Shown one piece after another: positions 1 to 4,779 of a stretch of 9,476 nt of DNA. The position numbers were made by a program, and so were the translations under genes. The first letter of the stretch is position 1, and each line of letters begins with the position of its first letter. The stretch is from Oscillospiraceae bacterium (GTDB lineage Bacteria > Bacillota > Clostridia > Oscillospirales > Ruminococcaceae): contig CAAEOA010000039.1 of the NCBI GenBank assembly GCA_900757485.1, forward strand, positions 1 to 9,476, in the 5' to 3' direction. The notes under the pieces were generated by a model. That model was not told the DNA's origin. It was given only the letters and a program-made list of their open reading frames with translations, and did not search any database.

Positions 1-1116
1 GTTCCGCTGCGGGCAGAGCAGATTGACATCCGGCTGATTGCACAGCAGCACGGACAGAGTTTAGAGGAAGCAGGCAGAGAGGAACGCTATCGGATTTTTG
101 CAGAATCTGCCGGCGCAGAGGGAAAAATTGCCACCGCGCATACGCTGTCGGACAGCTTTGAAACACAGTTGTTTAATCTGGTTCGAGGCTGCGGCGGCAA
201 AGGACTTTGCGGAATTCCGCCGGTGCGGGACAATATTATTCGCCCGTTGATTATGATTTCGCGGGAGGAAACAGAAGCGTACTGCTGCGCGCACGGTATC
301 GCTTTTGTTACCGACAGCACCAATTTGGATACGGCTTACAGCCGAAACAAACTGCGGCTGGAAGTAATTCCGAGACTGCGTGAAGTTAATTCCAGGGCGG
401 CTGTTCATGCGGCGCGGTTAGGACAATCGCTGTCAGAGGATCAGGACTTTTTGGAACAGGCAGCTGCTGAAAAATGGCTGCAAATCAGCGAGGAGAATCA
501 GCTTTCGGTTTCCGGCTTGTGTGATTGCCATCCGGCAGTTATGCGGCGGGGGCTGATGCTTTGGCTGCAAAAAAACGGCATAGATTATGATTTTCAGACG
601 CTCGACAGAATTTCCGAAATTGTTCGTTCCGGCTGCGGTAAAATCAATATTACCGGCGATTTTTTTTGTGCTTGTCAAAACGGGAAGCTGACGCTTTCGA
701 AGAGGGCGGAGAAGACACCGTATTTTGAATTTCCGTTGGAAACAAAAGAGATCAAAATGCCTTCGGGCAAAAAATACAGATTTTGGATCAAAAACAAGGA
801 GGATTTTATCCGCATTCAAGAAATATTCAAGAATTCCACATATAAACTCCTTGATTATGATAAAATAATTGGTAAACTAATAATAAGACAAAGACGAAGC
901 GGCGACCAATTTCGTATATTTGACAGACATATTACAAAAAGTATAAAAAAACTGTTCAATGAAGCGAAAATTCCACAAGAAATGCGTGAAAAAATCTTTC
1001 TAATCTGCGATGAACGTGGTATAATATACGTTGAAGGTTTCGGCATTGCCGATCGTGCAGCGCCGGATAAGAGTACAGAAAATTATCTTGTGGTGGAAGA
1101 GAAGGGCAATTCATGA
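1..1116 (+). CDS. tilS: tRNA(Ile)-lysidine synthase TilS, 5' end missing
   Basis: The reading frame is open from base 1 to the TGA at 1114-1116, giving the last 371 residues of a protein that usually has about 430-480. The missing N-terminus would carry the SGGxDS ATP-pyrophosphatase loop. TilS attaches lysine to C34 of the CAU-anticodon tRNA-Ile, so that it reads AUA and is charged with Ile instead of Met. Visible support is the family block A-H-T-L-S-D-S-F-E-T at 136-165, followed by an RGCGGKGLCGIPPV stretch and IIRPL. The C-terminal domain contains RRSGDQF and KKLFNEAKIPQ (about 880-990), which is typical of the TilS C-terminal domain. Two oddities: the usual Asp-Asp of the family block reads Ser-Asp, and about 841-960 is much more AT-rich than the rest. 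The stop overlaps the hpt start (ATGA), which indicates translational coupling. Confidence 0.93.
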   Translation, partial: VPLRAEQIDIRLIAQQHGQSLEEAGREERYRIFAESAGAEGKIATAHTLSDSFETQLFNLVRGCGGKGLCGIPPVRDNIIRPLIMISREETEAYCCAHGIAFVTDSTNLDTAYSRNKLRLEVIPRLREVNSRAAVHAARLGQSLSEDQDFLEQAAAEKWLQISEENQLSVSGLCDCHPAVMRRGLMLWLQKNGIDYDFQTLDRISEIVRSGCGKINITGDFFCACQNGKLTLSKRAEKTPYFEFPLETKEIKMPSGKKYRFWIKNKEDFIRIQEIFKNSTYKLLDYDKIIGKLIIRQRRSGDQFRIFDRHITKSIKKLFNEAKIPQEMREKIFLICDERGIIYVEGFGIADRAAPDKSTENYLVVEEKGNS

Positions 1117-1652
1117 AAAATGATATTTTAAAAGCGTTGATTACCGAAGAAGAATTACATCATAAAGTGGCGGAATTAGGGAAAAAAATCAGTGAGGATT
1201 ATCGGGATAAAAATTTGCTGATGGTCAGCGTGCTGAAAGGCTCGGTTGTTTTTATGGCGGATTTGATGCGAGAGGTCACCATCCCGTGCGAGATAGACTT
1301 TATGTGTGTTTCCAGCTACGGCAGCGGCGTTAAAACCAGCGGTGTGGTAAAAATTATCAAGGATCTTGATATTAATTTAAAGGATCGCGATTTGCTGATT
1401 GTAGAAGATATTCTGGACAGCGGAATGACGTTAAGCTATATTAAAACCATGCTGGAACAGAGAGGAACCAGGTCTATCAAAATCTGCACCTTACTCGACA
1501 AGCCGGAAAGAAGACAAGCCGATATCAAAGCGGATTATTCTTGTTTTCATGTGCCGGACGAATTTGTGGTTGGCTACGGCTTGGATTATGATGAAAAATA
1601 CAGAAATTTACCCTATGTGGGTATTTTAAAACCTGAAGTGTATAATAAGTAG
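1113..1652 (+). CDS. hpt: hypoxanthine phosphoribosyltransferase
   Basis: The 179-residue product has the normal length for bacterial HPRT, a cytosolic purine-salvage enzyme that joins hypoxanthine (often also guanine) to PRPP to give IMP or GMP. The PRPP-binding motif VEDILDSGMT lies at residues 97-106, with D102 at the catalytic-base position. The flexible-loop SSYGSG segment follows the FMCV strand. A DKP motif and the C-terminal VGYGLDYDEKYRNLPYVG block, which contacts the purine and metal, are both present. The ATG at 1113 overlaps the tilS stop by 4 nt and is preceded by AAGGG at 1102-1106 with a 6-nt spacer. The tilS-hpt-ftsH order is classical in Firmicutes, where Hpt can also affect ftsH expression (known in Bacillus and Listeria). 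Nothing in the sequence looks broken. Confidence 0.96.
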   Translation: MKNDILKALITEEELHHKVAELGKKISEDYRDKNLLMVSVLKGSVVFMADLMREVTIPCEIDFMCVSSYGSGVKTSGVVKIIKDLDINLKDRDLLIVEDILDSGMTLSYIKTMLEQRGTRSIKICTLLDKPERRQADIKADYSCFHVPDEFVVGYGLDYDEKYRNLPYVGILKPEVYNK

Positions 1653-1726
1653 GTGTCCGTGTTCCGAACGGGACAAGAGTGCCTTTGTTTCATAAAACAA
1701 AATTGATTTATATTCGGAGATTATTT

Positions 1727-1747
1727 AAGGGAGTTGTGAACTGATTG
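1727..1747 (+). promoter_or_regulatory. ftsH ribosome binding site and TTG start
   Basis: AAGGGAG at 1727-1733 is followed by an 11-nt spacer and TTG at 1745-1747. The codon just before this TTG in the same frame is TGA (1742-1744), so translation in this frame cannot begin further upstream. The next in-frame Met (1811) would remove most of the first membrane segment. TTG is therefore the likely start. Confidence 0.8.
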
Positions 1748-3694
1748 ACAAACAAAAATAACAAAAGCATTATTTTATACGTAGTGCTGGTTATCGCCTT
1801 GCTTATCGGGATGACCTTTATGCTGTCGCAATTTCAGACCGGACAGACGCAGACCACTACCTATTCTGAAGTAGTCGGTTATTTTCAGGATAACAAGGTG
1901 TCTGAATTTTCACTGGATCTGGGTAGCGGACAATTGAACTATAAGCTCAAAGGGGAAACGGGCAAAGACGGCAAGGAAAAAGTCAATACTTATAAAGTTC
2001 CGCATGTCGGTTTGTTTGTAGAAGCGGTTGAGCCGATTGTGTTAGAATACAATAAGGATAATCCGGACGATCGGATTGAGTTTGTCTATAAGGAAGCGAA
2101 GGATTATTCCTTCCTGATGAGCCTGATCCCGATTGTGCTGTTAATCGGCGCGATGGTATTCTTCTGGTTCTACATGATGAAGCAGACAAACGGCGGCGGC
2201 AAAATTTCTCAGTTTGGAAAAGCGCAGCTGAAAAACACGGCACAGCAGGCAAAGAAAACGACATTTGCCGAGGTTGCCGGCGCGGAAGAGGAAAAAGAAG
2301 AACTGGCTGAAATTGTCGAGTTCCTTAAAAATCCGAAGAAATTTAATGAACTGGGTGCGCGCATTCCAAAAGGCGTATTGCTGATGGGTCCTCCCGGTAC
2401 CGGTAAAACATTGCTTGCAAGAGCGGTTGCGGGAGAAGCGGCTGTGCCGTTCTTCTCTATTTCGGGTTCCGATTTTGTGGAGATGTTTGTGGGCGTCGGT
2501 GCTTCCAGAGTACGTGATTTGTTTGATCAGGCAAAGAAAAACGCCCCGTCTATTATATTTATCGATGAAATTGATGCAGTCGGTCGTCATCGTGGGGCCG
2601 GTCTTGGCGGCGGTCACGATGAAAGAGAGCAGACTTTGAATCAGTTGTTGGTTGAGATGGATGGCTTTGGCGCCAATGAAGGCGTTATCGTCATTGCCGC
2701 GACCAACCGCCGTGATATTTTGGATCCGGCGTTGTTGCGGCCCGGACGGTTTGACCGTGAGGTTGTGGTCGGATATCCTGATGTAAAGGGCAGAGAGGAA
2801 ATCTTAAAGGTACACTCCCGGAACAAACCGCTTGGATTTGACGTGGATTTGGGAGTCATTGCGAAATCCACCGCCGGATTCACCGGCGCGGATTTGGAAA
2901 ATCTGATGAATGAAGCGGCGCTTTTGGCTGCAAGAAGAGGACGCAAAGCAATTACCGAAGTGGATATTGAGGAAGCAACCATTAAGGTTGTTGCGGGACC
3001 GGAGAAAAAGTCTAAGGTTATTACTGACAAAGAGAAAAAGCTGACGGCATATCATGAGGCAGGTCATGCGATTGCAACTTATTATTGTGAAACGCAGAGT
3101 CCGGTGCATCAGATATCGATTATCCCTCGCGGAATGGCAGGTGGATTTACGATGTCTTTACCGGAGGAAGACCGCAGTTACAAAAGAAAAGGCGAGATGA
3201 AAGAAGAAATCGTCGTTTTGCTTGGAGGCCGTGTAGCTGAGAAATTGGTACTGGATGATATCTCAACCGGCGCATCCAACGATATTGAACGGGCTTCTAA
3301 TATTGCGAGAAATATGGTGACGCGGTACGGCTTCAGCGAGAAACTGGGACCGATTGTTTACGGACAAGGGGATCATGAGGTGTTCCTTGGCAGAGATTAC
3401 GGACAGGAACGGAATTATTCCGAGAATGTTGCAGCTGAAATTGATGCGGAAGTACGGGAAATCATTGATACCGCGTATGAAAAAACCAAGGATATCCTAT
3501 CCGCTCACATGGAACAACTGGATTTGGTTGCCAAATATTTGATTGTCAACGAAAAGGTTGACGGGGATGTGTTTAAGAAGTTAATGACCGGTGAGATGTA
3601 TTATGACGCTGATGCGGAGCTTGAAAAATACAATGCGCAAAAGCAATTAAAGCAAGCACCGGAACAAGATGAAAACCAAGCAACCAACATTTAG
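1745..3694 (+). CDS. ftsH: ATP-dependent zinc metalloprotease FtsH
   Basis: This 649-residue product is a full-length FtsH, a membrane-anchored hexameric AAA+ protease that unfolds and degrades damaged membrane proteins and short-lived regulators. Membrane segments are at about residues 8-27 and 123-145, with an extracytoplasmic domain between them. The AAA+ module has Walker A GPPGTGKT (215-222), Walker B IIFIDE (270-275) and a second region of homology ending RPGRFDR (332-338), which supplies the arginine fingers. The protease domain has the zinc site HEAGH (437-441) and D513 of TGASND as probable third ligand. The charged C-terminal tail (EKYNAQKQLKQAPEQDENQ) is variable in the family. It lies 92 bp after hpt. 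No strong promoter was seen in that gap, so it is probably transcribed at least partly with tilS-hpt. An intrinsic terminator follows 9 nt after the stop. Confidence 0.98.
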   Translation: MTNKNNKSIILYVVLVIALLIGMTFMLSQFQTGQTQTTTYSEVVGYFQDNKVSEFSLDLGSGQLNYKLKGETGKDGKEKVNTYKVPHVGLFVEAVEPIVLEYNKDNPDDRIEFVYKEAKDYSFLMSLIPIVLLIGAMVFFWFYMMKQTNGGGKISQFGKAQLKNTAQQAKKTTFAEVAGAEEEKEELAEIVEFLKNPKKFNELGARIPKGVLLMGPPGTGKTLLARAVAGEAAVPFFSISGSDFVEMFVGVGASRVRDLFDQAKKNAPSIIFIDEIDAVGRHRGAGLGGGHDEREQTLNQLLVEMDGFGANEGVIVIAATNRRDILDPALLRPGRFDREVVVGYPDVKGREEILKVHSRNKPLGFDVDLGVIAKSTAGFTGADLENLMNEAALLAARRGRKAITEVDIEEATIKVVAGPEKKSKVITDKEKKLTAYHEAGHAIATYYCETQSPVHQISIIPRGMAGGFTMSLPEEDRSYKRKGEMKEEIVVLLGGRVAEKLVLDDISTGASNDIERASNIARNMVTRYGFSEKLGPIVYGQGDHEVFLGRDYGQERNYSENVAAEIDAEVREIIDTAYEKTKDILSAHMEQLDLVAKYLIVNEKVDGDVFKKLMTGEMYYDADAELEKYNAQKQLKQAPEQDENQATNI

Positions 3695-3702
3695 CTGCTA
3701 TT

Positions 3703-3733
3703 AAAAAGCCACGCTCCTTGAGCGTGGCTTTTT
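3703..3733 (+). terminator. intrinsic terminator after ftsH
   Basis: A perfect 13-bp inverted repeat (3703-3715 with 3721-3733) has a GC-rich core GCCACGCT/AGCGTGGC and a small CCTTG loop region. It begins with A5 and ends with T5. It lies 9 nt after the ftsH stop. The symmetric A/T flanks mean it could also stop minus-strand transcription arriving from the cold-shock gene. Confidence 0.92.
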
Positions 3734-3739
3734 GAACAC

Positions 3740-3778
3740 AAAAAAGCAGGGAACAAACTTAAGTTTGTTCCCTGCTTT
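3740..3778 (-). terminator. intrinsic terminator after the cold-shock gene
   Basis: A perfect 36-bp palindrome (3743-3760 with 3761-3778) gives an 18-bp potential stem in minus-strand RNA, followed on that strand by a run of six U (complement of A 3740-3745). It starts 12 nt past the cold-shock stop codon. On the plus strand only three T follow, so the orientation favours the minus-strand gene. Confidence 0.9.
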
Positions 3779-3790
3779 GAATGGTCGATC

Positions 3791-3997
3791 TTACAGTACC
3801 GGGCAAACGTTAGCAGCTTTTAAACCACGATCGTCTTTTTCGATATCAAAAGTAACTTTTTGACCCTCGTTGAGTGTTTTGTAGCCGTCTGCTACAATAG
3901 CGGAAAAATGTACAAATACATCGTCGCCGCCGTCATCGTTAGAGATGAAACCGAATCCTTTCTCAGCATTAAACCATTTTACTGTACCATTGTTCAT
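3791..3997 (-). CDS. csp: cold-shock domain protein (CspA family)
   Basis: The 68-residue product is a single cold-shock domain, the standard size of CspA/CspB-type proteins. It starts MNNGTVKWFNAEKGFGFI and carries both RNA-binding motifs: RNP1 KGFGFI at residues 13-18 and RNP2 VFVHF at 27-31. Such proteins bind single-stranded RNA and DNA, melt RNA secondary structure and can act as transcription antiterminators and translation helpers. The paralogue letter cannot be assigned from sequence alone. The ATG at 3997-3995 is chosen because GGAGG lies 8 nt upstream and the domain begins right there; an in-frame ATG at 4012-4010 overlaps the SD and is unlikely. A Cys near the C-terminus (ANVCPVL) is less common in the family. 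The gene is monocistronic, convergent with ftsH, and has a long structured leader. Confidence 0.97.
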   Translation of the reverse strand: MNNGTVKWFNAEKGFGFISNDDGGDDVFVHFSAIVADGYKTLNEGQKVTFDIEKDDRGLKAANVCPVL

Positions 3998-4005
3998 AAT
4001 AGGTA

Positions 4006-4010
4006 CCTCC
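4006..4010 (-). promoter_or_regulatory. cold-shock gene ribosome binding site
   Basis: GGAGG on the minus strand (4010-4006) stands 8 nt before the ATG at 3997. It decides the start in favour of the 68-residue protein over longer in-frame readings. Confidence 0.9.
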
Positions 4011-4138
4011 ATTAAAATTAGAATCCTGATCAAAATCCGAGCTGCTGGAAGTTTTACTGCATCTGTGTGACAAATATCATCAAATGGCTCAATACGACTC
4101 ACCATCATCCGTTCGATCTTTTAACAGGTTCTTTCATT

Positions 4139-4230
4139 TTGTTTTGGGACAAATAAAAACACATTGTTTCAATCAGATATGCGATAAATGATTGAAACAA
4201 TGTGGTAATCACTTAATCCATCCAAAACAA
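4139..4230 (-). repeat. nested inverted repeat at the 5' end of the cold-shock mRNA
   Basis: A 9-bp inverted repeat (4222-4230 with 4139-4147) surrounds the 16-bp hairpin at 4160-4204. In minus-strand RNA the outer repeat pairs the predicted first nucleotides of the transcript (UUGUUUUGG) with CCAAAACAA located just after the U-tract. If both helices form, the first ~90 nt of the leader fold into one long imperfect stem with internal loops of 12 and 17 nt. Confidence 0.55.
4151..4204 (-). terminator. terminator-like hairpin in the cold-shock gene leader
   Basis: A perfect 16-bp inverted repeat (4204-4189 with 4175-4160 on the minus strand) encloses a 13-nt loop. On the minus strand it is followed at once by U5, then A and U3 (4159-4151). 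This has the form of an intrinsic terminator. The stem is AT-rich (5 GC pairs of 16), so its strength is uncertain and may depend on temperature. It begins about 27 nt after the predicted transcription start of the cold-shock gene and about 155 nt before its start codon. It could be an attenuator, the end of a short RNA of about 80 nt, or a 5' stabilising stem. The function is inference; the repeat and U-tract are seen directly. Confidence 0.6.
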
Positions 4231-4237
4231 CAACTTC

Positions 4238-4266
4238 ATTATAGCATGGTTCACAAAAAAAGTCAA
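4238..4266 (-). promoter_or_regulatory. sigma-A promoter of the cold-shock gene
   Basis: On the minus strand TTGACT (4266-4261) and TATAAT (4243-4238) are separated by exactly 17 nt, and TG at the extended -10 position precedes TATAAT. Transcription should start near 4231. This gives a 5' leader of about 230 nt, similar in kind to the long leaders of many cold-shock genes. No better minus-strand promoter was seen between here and the start codon. Confidence 0.87.
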
Positions 4267-4342
4267 GCATACAATAAAATTTTTTCTTATCGAGCCGCGA
4301 CGTTTGAAAAGCAACATTTTTCTGCTTGAAGAAGCGCTGCAC

Positions 4343-4371
4343 TTGACAAAACAAACATTTGCGCATATAAT
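4343..4371 (+). promoter_or_regulatory. consensus sigma-A promoter upstream of thrS
   Basis: TTGACA (4343-4348) and TATAAT (4366-4371) with a 17-nt spacer match the vegetative sigma consensus exactly. Transcription would begin near 4378, about 400 nt before the thrS start codon and about 100 nt before T-box Stem I. It is divergent from the cold-shock promoter, the -35 elements being 76 bp apart. A strong promoter with control placed downstream in the RNA is the normal T-box arrangement. Confidence 0.88.
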
Positions 4372-4439
4372 AAAACCATATAAAGCTTGAATCAGTTGAT
4401 TGGCTTAAAAACTTAAAAAAATTAACCCTTATTTCGTTT

Positions 4440-4469
4440 TTGCACCATGGTGTGCAGTGCAATCATAAT
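4440..4469 (+). promoter_or_regulatory. possible second promoter for the thrS leader
   Basis: TTGCAC (4440-4445) and CATAAT (4464-4469) are 18 nt apart and would start RNA near 4476, immediately before T-box Stem I. It is weaker than the consensus promoter at 4343-4371. TTGCAC is also one arm of a short dyad with GTGCAA (4457-4462), so the match may be fortuitous. Confidence 0.3.
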
Positions 4470-4485
4470 GTTAATGATATAAAAT

Positions 4486-4746
4486 TGCAGATGGGGAAGG
4501 CAATTACAAAAGACGTACAACCAGAGAGGCTTGCCGCGGACAGCGTGCTGGAAGCAAGCTTGTGCCGAAGTGATTGTTACCGCCCCGGAGAGCGCGGGAA
4601 AAGCAGTTTTTGTCAGACTGTGTTTAACCGTGACGGTGTGGCTTCCGTTAACAGGCTGTTAAGCGGCGGGATTTTCCCGCAAGTTGGGTGGAACCGTGGA
4701 GTATTATGCTTCATCCCTGTCTATGGATAGGGATGGGGCATTTTTT
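4486..4746 (+). promoter_or_regulatory. T-box riboswitch of thrS
   Basis: This leader senses uncharged tRNA-Thr. Proposed Stem I spans about 4486-4590, with helices 4493-4496/4583-4586, 4500-4507/4570-4577, 4515-4520/4560-4565 and 4529-4534/4554-4559. It also has the conserved AGAGAG (4523-4528) and a GTGCTGGAAG apical-loop motif. The Thr codon ACC (4579-4581) sits on the 3' side of the lowest internal loop and is the likely specifier. A second helix pairs 4614-4628 with 4647-4658, and Stem III is GCGGG/CCCGC (4666-4670/4676-4680). The T-box core GGGTGGAACCGTGG is at 4686-4699. The antiterminator is GGG/CCC (4686-4688/4715-4717), the 7-nt bulge TGGAACC (4689-4695), and GTGGAG/CTTCAT (4696-4701/4709-4714). 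It is mutually exclusive with the terminator, so binding of uncharged tRNA should allow readthrough into thrS. The exact 5' edge is uncertain. Confidence 0.93.
4706..4746 (+). terminator. T-box regulated terminator
   Basis: Bases 4706-4721 pair with 4726-4741 (16 pairs including three G-U) around a TATG loop, and T6 ends at 4746. The 5' arm is the strand that the T-box antiterminator would capture, so termination should be the default when tRNA-Thr is charged. It lies 33 nt before the thrS start codon. Confidence 0.93.
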
Positions 4747-4779
4747 AATAATGGAATCAGATAAAAGGAGATTAAAAAG

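Noticed and set aside
1684..1701. TTTGTTT/AAACAAA hairpin between hpt and ftsH as a terminator
   Set aside because: The stem is 7 bp, nearly all AT, and no T-run follows. A TATATT at 1709-1714 also lacks a good -35, so no ftsH promoter is claimed.
3791..4108. A 105-codon minus-strand reading that adds 37 residues before the cold-shock domain
   Set aside because: The extension has no SD, no cold-shock homology and overlaps a perfect GGAGG placed 8 nt before the usual 68-residue start. The open frame is most likely chance leader sequence.
4160..4204. Small transposable element (MITE) suggested by the 16-bp inverted repeat
   Set aside because: Only one copy is in the window, no flanking direct repeat was recognised, and the repeat is explained as an RNA hairpin after a promoter. 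A genome-wide search for further copies would decide.
4169..4462. 97-codon open frame on the minus strand between csp and thrS
   Set aside because: It crosses two promoters and a hairpin, has no recognisable SD or family motif, and its composition follows AT-rich intergenic DNA.
4508..4572. Reading the T-box specifier as GTG (valine)
   Set aside because: GTG is predicted to be base-paired within a stable helix, the downstream gene is unambiguously thrS, and ACC is available in the next internal loop.
4440..4730. 96-codon open frame on the plus strand upstream of thrS
   Set aside because: It lies across the T-box leader and its terminator; the RNA structure fully explains the conservation, and no SD was seen.
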